A program made the translations under genes and the position numbers. From contig JADJEQ010000046.1 of the NCBI GenBank assembly GCA_016709025.1, positions 186,001-250,000 of the forward strand: DNA of 64,000 nt. Direction: 5' to 3'. This stretch comes from Bacteroidales bacterium. GTDB taxonomy: Bacteria > Bacteroidota > Bacteroidia > Bacteroidales > Lentimicrobiaceae. Below are positions 1 to 8,322 of the stretch, piece after piece (the stretch's first letter is position 1; every line of letters begins with the position of its first letter). The notes beneath the pieces were generated by a model that was given only the letters and a program-made list of their open reading frames with translations, searched no databases and was not told the origin of the DNA.

Positions 1-337
1 GGTCTTTGAGTACCGGAAACGGCCGTGCACGCCATGGTTCAATAACAATGGTTTCACCATCGCTGAACTTACGCATATGCAGCTGGCAGGTGGTTACCGC
101 TTTGTCTGGGCCGTGTGGATGGCCGTTGATGTACATACTGCAGGCTCCACAGATGCCTTCGCGGCAATCGTGATCAAAGGCGACAGGGTCCTCACCCTTC
201 ATAACCAGTGACTCATTGAGCACGTCCATCATTTCAAGAAAAGAGCTGCTGGTCGAGATGTCGTTTACCTTATAGGTTACGAATCTGCCTTTGCTGGTGG
301 CGTTTTTCTGACGCCATATTTTGAGTGTTAAATTCAT
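1..337 (-). CDS. sdhB: Succinate dehydrogenase/fumarate reductase iron-sulfur subunit, 3'-truncated by window edge
   Basis: This is the N-terminal ~112 residues of the iron-sulfur subunit that passes electrons from the flavin of SdhA to quinone at the membrane. The start MNLTLKIWRQ is followed by the [2Fe-2S] ferredoxin-domain cysteines in CREGICGACSMYING and a downstream TTCQLHM segment, all as expected for SdhB/FrdB. The [4Fe-4S]/[3Fe-4S] domain lies off the left edge. The gene starts 12 bases after the sdhA stop and is the third gene of an sdhC-sdhA-sdhB operon on the minus strand. Sequence alone does not separate succinate oxidation from fumarate reduction; Bacteroidota enzymes of this layout can work either way. 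Confidence 0.95.
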   Translation of the reverse strand, partial: MNLTLKIWRQKNATSKGRFVTYKVNDISTSSSFLEMMDVLNESLVMKGEDPVAFDHDCREGICGACSMYINGHPHGPDKAVTTCQLHMRKFSDGETIVIEPWRARPFPVLKD

Positions 338-349
338 GTTCAGCGGTTT

Positions 350-2290
350 TTACTTGTAATTCCTCTGTTTTACTTCAATAAACTCATAATCGAGTATTTC
401 CTTATTCAGTTTAGGCTCTGCACTTTCTCCGGTATACTCCCATGCGGCAGCATACTTAAAATCCTCGTCGTTGCGCATTGCTTCACCTTCAGGCGTCTGA
501 TATTCCTCCCGGAAATGACCTCCACACGATTCGTTTCTGTTGAGTGCGTCGCGGGCCATCAGTTCGCCCAACTCGAGGAAGTCGGCTACCCGTCCGGCTT
601 TTTCAAGTTCGGGATTAATTTCATTGGGTTCACCTGAAATTTTCACATCTTTCCAGAACTCTTCACGCAATTTTGCAATTTCAACAATGGCATTTTTCAA
701 ACCTGCTTCATTGCGTCCCATTCCTACATTGTCCCACATGATCAGCCCCAGCCGTCTGTGGAAACTGTCGACTGTCTGGTTGCCTTTTACATTCATCAGG
801 CGTTGTAGTCTGTCGGTGGCTTCTTTTTCCGTTTGTTTGAATTCGGGCAGATCGGTTGAGAATTTAGGCACCCTGATCTGATCTGCGAGGTAATTCTGAA
901 TAGTGTAAGGCAGAACAAAATATCCGTCGGCCAGGCCCTGCATCAGGGCAGATGCCCCGAGCCGGTTGGCACCGTGGTCGCTGAAATTGGCTTCGCCGAT
1001 AGCGAAAAGGCCGGGAACCGTGGTCATCAGTTCATAGTCAACCCATAATCCACCCATGGTATAGTGAACCGCAGGGTAAATCATCATGGGTGTTTTGTAT
1101 GGGTTCTCATCCACAATTTTCTCGTACATCTGGAAAAGGTTACCATACCTAGCTTCAATGGTGCTCTTGCCAAGTCTGTTGATTGAATCGCTGAAGTCGA
1201 GATAAACGGCGAGGCCTGTTTCGCCAACACCAAACCCGGCATCGCAGCGCTCTTTGGCAGCACGTGAAGCCACGTCGCGGGGTACAAGATTTCCGAAAGC
1301 CGGGTAACGGCGTTCAAGGTAATAGTCGCGGTCTTCTTCGGCAATTGCTGTTGGCAGAAGTTTACCGTGCCTGATTTTTTCTGCATCTTCCTTCTTTTTC
1401 GGAACCCAGATGCGGCCATCGTTGCGGAGGCTCTCGCTCATCAGGGTGAGTTTCGACTGGAAGTCGCCATGAACCGGGATACAGGTTGGGTGAATTTGCG
1501 TGAAGCATGGATTTCCAAAGAAAGCACCCCTTTTGTGGGCTTTCCAGATGGCCGTCGCATTTGAGCCCATGGCATTGGTCGAAAGAAAGAAAACGTTGCC
1601 ATAACCACCCGTAGCAAGTACTACGGCATGTGCTGCATGGCGTTCAATTGCCCCGGTAACAAGATTGCGTACAATAATCCCCCTGGCTTTGCCTTCAACC
1701 AACACAACATCAAGCATCTCATGTCGGGTAAACATTTCCACATTGCCTTTTTTTATCTGACGGCTAAGGGCACTGTATGCACCAATCAGCAATTGCTGCC
1801 CCGTTTGTCCCCGGGCATAAAAAGTACGTGAAACCTGGGCCCCTCCAAAGGAGCGGTTGTCGAGCAATCCACCATATTCGCGGGCAAACGGCACACCCTG
1901 TGCTACACACTGGTCAATTATGCTGTTGCTGACTTCGGCCAGCCGGTAAACATTGGCTTCCCGGGCACGGTAGTCACCACCTTTGATTGTATCGTAAAAG
2001 AGACGGTAAACACTATCACCGTCGTTCTGATAATTCTTTGCAGCGTTGATACCTCCCTGGGCTGCTATGCTGTGAGCTCGTCTCGGGCTGTCCTGGTAAC
2101 AATAATTTTTAACCTTGAAACCCATTTCCGCAAGACTCGCTGCTGCCGAAGCACCAGCCAGGCCGGTGCCGACAACGATGATTTCAAGTTTTCGTTTATT
2201 CGGTGGATTTACAAGGTTGATATGGTTCTTGTAATCAGTCCATTTCTGCGGCAGCAGGCCTTTGGGTATCTTTGAGTTTAATTCAGCCAT
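350..2290 (-). CDS. sdhA: Succinate dehydrogenase/fumarate reductase flavoprotein subunit
   Basis: Catalytic subunit that interconverts succinate and fumarate; 646 aa, the size usual for the Bacteroidota/epsilon-type enzyme. A dinucleotide-binding GTGLAGAS motif lies at residues 41-48. The HSIAAQGG motif at 72-79 carries the His expected to bind FAD covalently (H72). The HPTCIP segment and the capping domain follow, and the C-terminus has the RNESCGGHFREE helical-domain motif. It sits 27 bases after sdhC and 12 bases before sdhB, so the three are almost certainly co-transcribed from the promoter upstream of sdhC. Nothing is truncated or odd. Confidence 0.97.
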   Translation of the reverse strand: MAELNSKIPKGLLPQKWTDYKNHINLVNPPNKRKLEIIVVGTGLAGASAAASLAEMGFKVKNYCYQDSPRRAHSIAAQGGINAAKNYQNDGDSVYRLFYDTIKGGDYRAREANVYRLAEVSNSIIDQCVAQGVPFAREYGGLLDNRSFGGAQVSRTFYARGQTGQQLLIGAYSALSRQIKKGNVEMFTRHEMLDVVLVEGKARGIIVRNLVTGAIERHAAHAVVLATGGYGNVFFLSTNAMGSNATAIWKAHKRGAFFGNPCFTQIHPTCIPVHGDFQSKLTLMSESLRNDGRIWVPKKKEDAEKIRHGKLLPTAIAEEDRDYYLERRYPAFGNLVPRDVASRAAKERCDAGFGVGETGLAVYLDFSDSINRLGKSTIEARYGNLFQMYEKIVDENPYKTPMMIYPAVHYTMGGLWVDYELMTTVPGLFAIGEANFSDHGANRLGASALMQGLADGYFVLPYTIQNYLADQIRVPKFSTDLPEFKQTEKEATDRLQRLMNVKGNQTVDSFHRRLGLIMWDNVGMGRNEAGLKNAIVEIAKLREEFWKDVKISGEPNEINPELEKAGRVADFLELGELMARDALNRNESCGGHFREEYQTPEGEAMRNDEDFKYAAAWEYTGESAEPKLNKEILDYEFIEVKQRNYK

Positions 2291-2317
2291 TTCGCGTAAA
2301 CTTTGAATTTCAGTGAA

Positions 2318-2983
2318 TTATTGAGTAATATAAATGACTACCGGAATCAGGATAAAACCACCGGCTATCAATATAGCCAGTGCACGGCTGATGCCGAAAG
2401 CCACGGGGGTATATTTACTGTGGTTTAACCCCAGCGACTGTAATGCCGAATGAAACGCATGGTCGAGGTGGAAGCCGAGAAAAAGTAACCAGACTACATA
2501 CATAATCACATAGGGGAATTCCTTGAATTTTTCAATGACTAAAATGCCCATGTCTTCATAAGAATCATTCCCGATCATTACTGTTTCCAGTTCTCCGAAT
2601 TTTGCTTTAAAGAAAAAGTTAAACAGGTGAATCACCAGGAATGCAAGGATTACCGCTCCGGTATGAATCATAAACTTCGAGAAAAAAGAAGTGTGTGAAT
2701 ATCCTTCTACCTTATACCTTGTAGGTCGGGCCAGCCAGTTCTGAATCTGCAGGATGATCCCGAGCAGGATATGCAGGATAATTCCACCGAAAAGAACGAT
2801 CTGAAAAACCTGAATCACCGGATTTGTTCCCATGAAGTGAGCAGCGATGTTGAATAATTCGCGGGAATCGTCAAAAAGAAGTAAAAGGTTAATGCTCAGA
2901 TGCACAACCAGGAAACTGATCAGGAATAACCCTGCCAGAGCCATGACGATCTTTTTGGTAACGGATGAGTAAATGAATGACAT
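2318..2983 (-). CDS. sdhC: Succinate dehydrogenase cytochrome b subunit
   Basis: Membrane anchor of 221 aa that binds heme b and quinone. Five hydrophobic segments are visible, with histidines placed inside or beside helices (VVHLSINLLLLF, ILHILLGIILQIQ, IHTGAVILAFLVIHLF, FHLDHAFHSALQSLGLNH), the pattern of the single-polypeptide di-heme (type B) cytochrome b family. It is the first gene of the operon and is followed by sdhA after 27 bases. The symbol rests on family resemblance and on position next to sdhA and sdhB. Confidence 0.94.
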   Translation of the reverse strand: MSFIYSSVTKKIVMALAGLFLISFLVVHLSINLLLLFDDSRELFNIAAHFMGTNPVIQVFQIVLFGGIILHILLGIILQIQNWLARPTRYKVEGYSHTSFFSKFMIHTGAVILAFLVIHLFNFFFKAKFGELETVMIGNDSYEDMGILVIEKFKEFPYVIMYVVWLLFLGFHLDHAFHSALQSLGLNHSKYTPVAFGISRALAILIAGGFILIPVVIYITQ

Positions 2984-3094
2984 ATTTATAAAGAGTTGTT
3001 GTGAAAAATTACTTTAAATTAACAGTTTAACAACAGATAAGTAGTAAATTTGCTTACTGCGGTTGTATCGGGTTTTTTGAATATATCAGTGTAA

Positions 3095-3125
3095 CAAAAT
3101 TAGCCAATTACGATTCAATAGCAAA
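3095..3125 (-). promoter_or_regulatory. Promoter of sdhCAB
   Basis: On the minus strand the sequence reads TTTG (3125-3122), 19 bases, then TAATTTTG (3102-3095). This is a full match to the Bacteroidota housekeeping promoter TTTG / TAnnTTTG. The predicted transcript start is near 3088, leaving a leader of about 105 bases before sdhC. Inferred from consensus only. Confidence 0.6.
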
Positions 3126-3162
3126 CCAAAATACTAAATATATTCATTCTAAATAATTTTCT

Positions 3163-4449
3163 ATGCGTTACGATGCCATTTCATCAGAGCTGTTTACACG
3201 CAACCGGCTCAAGCTGGAAAAAAAACTGAAACCCAACGGGCTGGCGATTATACTTTCTAATGATGAAATGCCCCGCAATGGCGACCAGTGTTTTCCTTAC
3301 CGGCAAAGCAGCGATATGTTTTACCTTACAGGTCTCGACCAGGAGAAATGTATCCTGACGCTGTTTCCGAACCACCCGGTGGAAGCTATGCGTGAGATGA
3401 TCTTTACCTTAAAGACCAACGACCTGATGGTTACCTGGTATGGTCACAAGTATTCCCTTGAGGATGCAAGTCGCATCTCCGGGGTTAAAACCATCAAATG
3501 GCTGGATGATTTTGAAGGCGTTTTACGCGAACTGATGGCAAGAGCCCATATGGTTTATCTGAACCAGAATGAGAACCCAAGGTTTACTACGGAAGTGGTT
3601 TCGCGCGATTTAAGATTTATACAGCAACTCAGGAACGACTTTCCCCTGCACAACTTTGAACGCCTGGCCCCTTTATTGTCCGACCTGAGGATGGTAAAGG
3701 AAGTTGAAGAAGTGTCACAGATCATTAAAGCCTGTGAAATAACCGGAAGTGCATTTAACCGCGTACTTAACTTTGTGAAACCCGGGGTTATGGAATACGA
3801 GGTGGAAGCTGAGATTACCCATGAGTTTATCAGGAACGGAGCGAATGGCCACGCCTATCCGCCAATTATCGCATCGGGCGCCGATACATGCATACTCCAT
3901 TACAACAGCAACGACAAGAAGTGTCAGGATGGTGATCTTCTATTGCTCGATTTCGGAGCCGAATATGCCAACTATGCCGGCGACTGCAGCCGCACCATCC
4001 CGGTAAACGGGAAATTCACGCCACGGCAAAAGCAGGTTTATGAAGCGGTGCTCCGGGTCTTGCGTAAGGCATCAAGGATGCTGGTCCCTGGAACCACCAT
4101 TGATAAATACCATGCCGAAGTATGTAAAATTATGGAGAAGGAACTGATCGGGCTTGGTTTGTTTACAGCAGAAGATGTTGCAAATCAGGATCCTGCAAAT
4201 CCATTATATTTCAAATATTACATGCACGGAACCTCCCACTTTATGGGCCTTGATGTGCACGATGTGGGCACCAAACAGCATACACTGGCAAAAGGTATGG
4301 TTTTAAGCTGCGAACCTGGAATTTACATTGCAGAGGAAGGCATCGGTATCCGCCTCGAAAACGATATTCTGGTTGATGATGAACCCCTCGACCTGATGGT
4401 GCATATTCCGGTTGAGCCGGATGAGATTGAGGCGATGATGAGGAGGTAG
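3163..4449 (+). CDS. pepP: Xaa-Pro aminopeptidase family (M24B) metallopeptidase
   Basis: Probable aminopeptidase P that removes the N-terminal residue from peptides with proline at position 2; 428 aa. The N-terminal half is the creatinase-like domain (YRQSSDMFYLTGLDQEKC). The C-terminal pita-bread catalytic domain shows all five metal ligands: Asp in LLLLDFGAEY, Asp in AGDCSRTIPV, His in HGTSHFMGLDVHD, Glu in LSCEPGIYIA and Glu in IGIRLENDIL. No signal peptide, so cytoplasmic. A second, divergent paralogue lies at 6551-7945. Substrate preference is inferred from family. An octanucleotide array starts about 20 bases after the stop. Confidence 0.92.
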   Translation: MRYDAISSELFTRNRLKLEKKLKPNGLAIILSNDEMPRNGDQCFPYRQSSDMFYLTGLDQEKCILTLFPNHPVEAMREMIFTLKTNDLMVTWYGHKYSLEDASRISGVKTIKWLDDFEGVLRELMARAHMVYLNQNENPRFTTEVVSRDLRFIQQLRNDFPLHNFERLAPLLSDLRMVKEVEEVSQIIKACEITGSAFNRVLNFVKPGVMEYEVEAEITHEFIRNGANGHAYPPIIASGADTCILHYNSNDKKCQDGDLLLLDFGAEYANYAGDCSRTIPVNGKFTPRQKQVYEAVLRVLRKASRMLVPGTTIDKYHAEVCKIMEKELIGLGLFTAEDVANQDPANPLYFKYYMHGTSHFMGLDVHDVGTKQHTLAKGMVLSCEPGIYIAEEGIGIRLENDILVDDEPLDLMVHIPVEPDEIEAMMRR

Positions 4450-4470
4450 ATTTCGGACTTCTAAGGAAGA

Positions 4471-4658
4471 GACAAGGTGACTGAGAGACTAAGAGACGGA
4501 GAGACACGGGGACAAGGGGAAATGGGGACAAGGAGACTGAGAGACGGAGAGACTGAGAGACGGAGAGCGAGTCAGAAATGGGAGCAATGAAGTGACAAGG
4601 GGACTAGGGGAGATGGGGACAAGGAGAAAGACTGAGAGACGAAGAGACGAAGAGACAA
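4471..4658 (+). repeat. Degenerate 8-bp tandem arrays, unit GACNRRGR
   Basis: From 4471 to 4566 the sequence divides without a gap into twelve 8-mers that nearly all start with GA, such as GACTGAGA and GACGGAGA. A second run in the same family occupies about 4594-4658. The same family appears inverted at 31361-31391. The strand is strongly purine-rich. No reading frame with coding character is present. Confidence 0.8.
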
Positions 4659-4716
4659 GCCTGCCCGCCGCAACGAAATAGTGACAAGCCTGCCCGCCGA
4701 AACATCTTGCAGGCGG
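4654..4716. repeat. 17-bp direct repeat with inverted partner
   Basis: GACAAGCCTGCCCGCCG occurs at 4654-4670 and again at 4683-4699. An inverted GCAGGCGG lies at 4709-4716 and could pair with either copy. The rest of the spacer up to 4908 shows no gene. Confidence 0.6.
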
Positions 4717-4908
4717 TGAGAAATTAAGGGACGACTAACATAAAGGATGATCCTGCCCGGCATATCGCATCGTAGGAGTGGACGATCATTCTTCCAGGGC
4801 CAAAGTCCCGTTGAAAAATCGGGATAAATCGTGAGAATCGCTCCTTGCTGGTTAATTATTGGTGGGGCCGTCTACTCGATTAGGGGTAGTTTTTGGTCTC
4901 ATTTGATT

Positions 4909-6009
4909 TTACAATTGTTTATTATAGATTATTTTTCGTATTGCTTTCAACGGAATTGAAATGTCGTCTTCATGATTTTGTAGGATGATAATAGTCTTAT
5001 CATTTTCAACGTGTCTCTCAATGTATGCCACATAACCAGGCCAACTTCCCCCATGTCTTGTCATTTTGCTATAAATATCAAATTTTTCAATTTCCCAGCC
5101 CAAAGCATAGTTTGTCTTAGTTTGGTTGTTCAAAGTGGCAACCTCAAAAATAGATTTCATTCCCTCAATTGAAATAAGTTTATTTTTATACAAAGCCCTG
5201 TCCCATTTAAATAAATCCGTTGCCGTTGAATTTACTGTCCCATCACCAACAATCCCGTCAAGCCAAATTACAAATTTGGTTTCTTCAAAGTCATCAGGTA
5301 AAATGTATCCAGTCAAACTGTCAGGACTTATATAACCAAAAGCATAATTTTCAATTTTCATAGGATTCAATCTGCGATTGTACACAAATGTATTTTTCAT
5401 TTTCAAAGGTTTGAATATGTATTTATATAAAAACTCTGCATATGTCAAACCAGAAACATTTTCAATGATTGTTGCTAATAGTACATAACCAGTATTACTG
5501 TATTCAAATTTGCTATTAGGTTCAAATAATACTTTCGGTTGGTATTTACTAAATATAGCTATAAGGTCTTTGTTTCTTGCTATTTTTGATTTGTCAAACA
5601 AACTATCCATAATCTCCATATAGTCAGGAAGTCCGCCAGTATGGTGGAGTAAATGTCGAATAGTAATACCTTTGTAATTAGAGAGTTCGGGAATATATTT
5701 CCTCATCTCATCATCTAACTGCAAATTCCCTTGTTCTTTTAGCATCATAACTGCCATTGAGGTAAATTGTTTTGAAACTGAACCAGTTTCAAATATTGAA
5801 TTTTCAGTCAATTTTTCTTTTGTCGTTTCATTTGCAAATCCAAAACTTTGGCTATAAACTACTTTACCCTTTTCCGCCACCAAAACATTTCCATTGAAGT
5901 CGTGAGAAGAAAAAAGTGCATTCATTAAACTGTCAATTTTTTGAATACTATTTTGTCCAAAAATTAACTGTCCAAAAAACATTAGTACTAATGATAGTTT
6001 TATTTTCAT
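4909..6009 (-). CDS. Exported serine hydrolase, class C beta-lactamase family
   Basis: Periplasmic serine hydrolase of the class C beta-lactamase/D-Ala carboxypeptidase/esterase fold, 366 aa. Residues 1-18 form a signal peptide ending in IFGQ. The catalytic SxxK motif is SVSK in ETGSVSKQF, the YxN motif is YSN in FEYSNTGYVL, and an HGG motif stands in for KTG (RHGGSWPGY). These three motifs define the fold but not the substrate; many such Bacteroidota proteins are peptidases or esterases rather than beta-lactamases. Codon use is clearly more AT-rich than in neighbouring genes, and both flanks are long non-coding spacers, so recent acquisition is possible. Confidence 0.85.
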   Translation of the reverse strand: MKIKLSLVLMFFGQLIFGQNSIQKIDSLMNALFSSHDFNGNVLVAEKGKVVYSQSFGFANETTKEKLTENSIFETGSVSKQFTSMAVMMLKEQGNLQLDDEMRKYIPELSNYKGITIRHLLHHTGGLPDYMEIMDSLFDKSKIARNKDLIAIFSKYQPKVLFEPNSKFEYSNTGYVLLATIIENVSGLTYAEFLYKYIFKPLKMKNTFVYNRRLNPMKIENYAFGYISPDSLTGYILPDDFEETKFVIWLDGIVGDGTVNSTATDLFKWDRALYKNKLISIEGMKSIFEVATLNNQTKTNYALGWEIEKFDIYSKMTRHGGSWPGYVAYIERHVENDKTIIILQNHEDDISIPLKAIRKIIYNKQL

Positions 6010-6314
6010 TTTATCTCAATTTTAATTTGTCTGGTGTGGTCTTCCTAAAATTACCGCTAAAGATTGGCTTTGCACAGTATTGCGTATATCCCTGACTTGT
6101 ATTCACCTCTGACTCTGAAAACAAATCAGATTTTCAAACCAAATATAATAAGTTATCAATTACAGGATCTATTCATCGGACCGTTTAGGAATGGATGTAT
6201 AAATTTCCATTGCTTCACTTCGCCTCAGAAGCTTTCTTTTGGTCAGGTCGTTTTAAGTTACCACTTAATCGCCGGTTCACATATTACCATTGAATGGTGA
6301 TGCCATGAAACTTT

Positions 6315-6350
6315 GAACTAGGAAGGAATTGAGCAATTTTTTCCTAGTTC
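6315..6350. repeat. Perfect 10-bp inverted repeat
   Basis: GAACTAGGAA (6315-6324) and TTCCTAGTTC (6341-6350) are exact reverse complements around a 16-base loop that ends in a T-run. It could be a factor-independent terminator, but no convincing gene ends just upstream on either strand. Confidence 0.5.
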
Positions 6351-6494
6351 TGATGTCCAACTTTCAAAATTCTATATGATCTGACCATCAGGCCTGGTTG
6401 TTGGCTCTTTAGATGCGGATGTTTATCAGAAATTAATTCCTGTTTAATTTATCGCCATATACTAACTTAAAGAAACAAATATGTTATTTTTGTA

Positions 6495-6516
6495 GGGACA
6501 CGCCATGTCGTGTCCC
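6495..6516. repeat. REP-like palindrome GGGACACG / CGTGTCCC
   Basis: GGGACACG (6495-6502) and CGTGTCCC (6509-6516) form an 8-bp stem with a 6-base loop, ending four bases before an upstream in-frame ATG (6521). It resembles short dispersed palindromes. Because it sits close to the aminopeptidase start, it supports using the downstream ATG at 6551. Confidence 0.5.
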
Positions 6517-6550
6517 TGCAATGTTAACCAAAATCAAAAATACAATTGCC

Positions 6551-7945
6551 ATGTTTAAACCCGAAACCTATACCCATCGCCGCGATGCCTTACGAAAAGA
6601 AGTAAAAAGCGGAATCATCCTGTTGCCCGGCAATACCGAAGCCGCATTTAATTACCCTGCCAACACTTACCATTTCAGGCAGGACAGCACCTTCAGCTAC
6701 TTTTTCGGGATCAACCAGCCCGATCTTGCGGGCATTATTGATCTTGACAACGGCAACGATATCCTGTTCGGCAACGATGTGGATATGGACGATATCATCT
6801 GGATGGGGCTTCAGCCTTCGATTGTAGATAGGGGGAAACTGGTTGGGATCACCAATACAGCACCTTTCGGTGAACTGGAAATGTATGTTAAGGATTCGCT
6901 TGCCAAGGGCCGCAAAGTACATTTTCTGCCTCCTTACCGTGGCGAAACAAAAATTCAGCTTTCGGAAATGCTCGGCATTTCGGTTTCAGGTTTGAAAGCC
7001 GCTGCTTCGGTTGATCTGATCAAAGGCGTAGTCAAGTTGCGCTGTATCAAATCGGAAGAAGAGATTAAAGAAATTGAAAAAATGGTGGACGTGGCTTACA
7101 AGATGCACACCACCGCCATGAAAATGGCACATCCGGGCGTTGTTGAGCAGGAAATTGCCGGAACCATCGAAGGCATTGCCCTGGCGAATGCCGGACCGGT
7201 TTCCTTCCCGGTTATCCTAAGCATGGACGGGCAGACCCTTCATAACCACAACCACGGAAACACGTTGGTTGAAGGTCGGATGCTGGTGGTTGATTCAGGT
7301 TGTGAATCGGAAGAAACCCTGTATGCGAGCGACATCACCCGTACTGTGCCGGTAGGAGGGAAGTTCAGCCCAAGGCAGAGAGAAATTTATGAAATTGTGT
7401 TAAATGCAAATATGGAAGCCATCAAAGCCATCAAGCCGGGAATTCCTTATCGGGAAGTTCATCTGTTGGCGGCCAAAGTAATTGCCCAGGGTCTGAAAGA
7501 TGCCGGTCTGATGAAAGGAGATGTTGAGGAGGCTGTAAAACAGGGCGCTCATGCCATGTTTTTTCCTCATGGCCTGGGCCATATGCTGGGCATGGATGTG
7601 CACGACCTTGAAAGTGTCGGCGAAAACTATGTTGGCTACGATGACGAAACCAAACGTTCCGATCAGTTCGGTACTGCCTTTCTGCGCCTCGGCCGTCGTC
7701 TGCAGCCAGGTTTTGTGTTAACCGTTGAGCCGGGCATCTATTTTATTCCCGCTTTGATTGATCAATGGAAAGCAGAAGGGAAGTTCACAGAATTTATCAA
7801 TTACGAAAAGGCGGAAACTTACAAGGATTTCGGCGGCATCCGCATTGAGGACGATGTGCTGGTAACGGAAACCGGATACAGGGTATTGGGCAAACCAATT
7901 CCAAAAACAGTTACGGAAGTCGAAGCAATGATGGCGAAGGCATAG
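6551..7945 (+). CDS. pepP: Xaa-Pro aminopeptidase family (M24B), second paralogue
   Basis: Probable aminopeptidase P, 464 aa from the chosen ATG. An in-frame ATG at 6521 would add ten residues (MLTKIKNTIA) that lie against a palindrome; family members usually begin near MFKPETYTHRRD, so 6551 is preferred. The metal ligands are visible: Asp in MLVVDSGCES, Asp in YASDITRTVPV, His in FPHGLGHMLGMDVHD, Glu in LTVEPGIYFIP and Glu in GGIRIEDDVLV. It differs from the 3163-4449 paralogue by a longer catalytic domain of the E. coli PepP/eukaryotic prolidase type. Cytoplasmic. A heptamer array starts five bases after its stop. Confidence 0.92.
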   Translation: MFKPETYTHRRDALRKEVKSGIILLPGNTEAAFNYPANTYHFRQDSTFSYFFGINQPDLAGIIDLDNGNDILFGNDVDMDDIIWMGLQPSIVDRGKLVGITNTAPFGELEMYVKDSLAKGRKVHFLPPYRGETKIQLSEMLGISVSGLKAAASVDLIKGVVKLRCIKSEEEIKEIEKMVDVAYKMHTTAMKMAHPGVVEQEIAGTIEGIALANAGPVSFPVILSMDGQTLHNHNHGNTLVEGRMLVVDSGCESEETLYASDITRTVPVGGKFSPRQREIYEIVLNANMEAIKAIKPGIPYREVHLLAAKVIAQGLKDAGLMKGDVEEAVKQGAHAMFFPHGLGHMLGMDVHDLESVGENYVGYDDETKRSDQFGTAFLRLGRRLQPGFVLTVEPGIYFIPALIDQWKAEGKFTEFINYEKAETYKDFGGIRIEDDVLVTETGYRVLGKPIPKTVTEVEAMMAKA

Positions 7946-7949
7946 CGAA

Positions 7950-8012
7950 GGGCACAGGGCGCAGAGCTCAGGGCTCAGGGCACAGGGCTCAGAGCACAGG
8001 GCATGGAGCATG
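7950..8012 (+). repeat. Heptanucleotide array, unit GRGCNYR
   Basis: Nine consecutive 7-mers in unbroken phase (GGGCACA, GGGCGCA, GAGCTCA and similar) start five bases after the stop codon of the aminopeptidase. The same family recurs at 8089-8144 and, inverted, at 31425-31522. Confidence 0.85.
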
Positions 8013-8088
8013 GTAGAATTTCTAATTTCTAATTTCTAAGGTTCCGTCCCTCGTCCAATTTATACGTCCCTCGTCCCTTCTTCGCACA

Positions 8089-8144
8089 GGGCACAGAGCA
8101 CAGAGCATGGGGCATGGAGCATGGAGTATGGGGCAAAGAGCATG
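8089..8144 (+). repeat. Second heptanucleotide array, unit GRGCNYR
   Basis: Eight 7-mers in phase (GGGCACA, GAGCACA, GAGCATG and variants), separated from the first array by about 75 bases that hold TTTCTAA-type and CGTCCCT-type short repeats. Confidence 0.8.
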
Positions 8145-8161
8145 TGATAATTCTGAAACCC

Positions 8162-8219
8162 CGCCTGACCGACACATTTTATACTCAATTTCAGCATCAG
8201 ATATGTCAGTCGGGCAGGC
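8162..8219. repeat. Imperfect long inverted repeat
   Basis: CCTGACCGACACAT near 8165 and ATGTCAGTCGGGCAGG near 8203-8218 are imperfect reverse complements around about 25 bases. The GGGCAGGC core resembles the GCCTGCCCGCC repeats near 4660 and 4690, which suggests a dispersed small element. Confidence 0.4.
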
Positions 8220-8314
8220 CTGTAATTCTGTAACCTTGTAATTCTGTAACTGAAACCCTGAAACCCTGAAACCCTGAAACCCTGTAACTTTTTACTTTAT
8301 ACTTTTTACTTGAA
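8219..8314 (+). repeat. Octamer (CTGAAACC) and heptamer (ACTTTTT) array
   Basis: Units of eight (CCTGTAAT, TCTGTAAC, then three copies of CTGAAACC) run from 8219 to about 8289. Four heptamers of type ACTTTTT/ACTTTAT follow to 8314, only eight bases before the next start codon. The CTGAAACC octamer is the reverse complement of GGTTTCAG, the octamer family found near 31 kb and 62.6 kb. Confidence 0.75.
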
Positions 8315-8322
8315 ACCTGTTT

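Larger units (their letters stand above)
6010..6550. other. Non-coding spacer with two palindromes
   Basis: No convincing gene. The open frame at 6064-6300 has no recognisable domain and no coding bias, and I treat it as chance. The spacer holds a hairpin at 6315-6350 and a REP-like palindrome at 6495-6516. Confidence 0.6.

Noticed and set aside
4450..4760. Arrays as a CRISPR
   Set aside because: Units are 7-8 bp, contiguous, without spacers; no cas genes in the window.
4909..6009. Beta-lactamase resistance gene
   Set aside because: The SxxK, YxN and HGG motifs fit many esterases and peptidases of the same fold; there is no specific support for beta-lactam hydrolysis.
6064..6300. 78-codon open frame in the spacer before pepP
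   Set aside because: No coding bias, no recognisable motif, no promoter or start context, and it lies in a region with palindromes.
7950..8314. Arrays as sequencing or assembly artefact
   Set aside because: Units vary in sequence while keeping exact phase, and several families recur at separate loci; simple homopolymer or collapse errors would not give this. Not excluded by read data, which I do not have.
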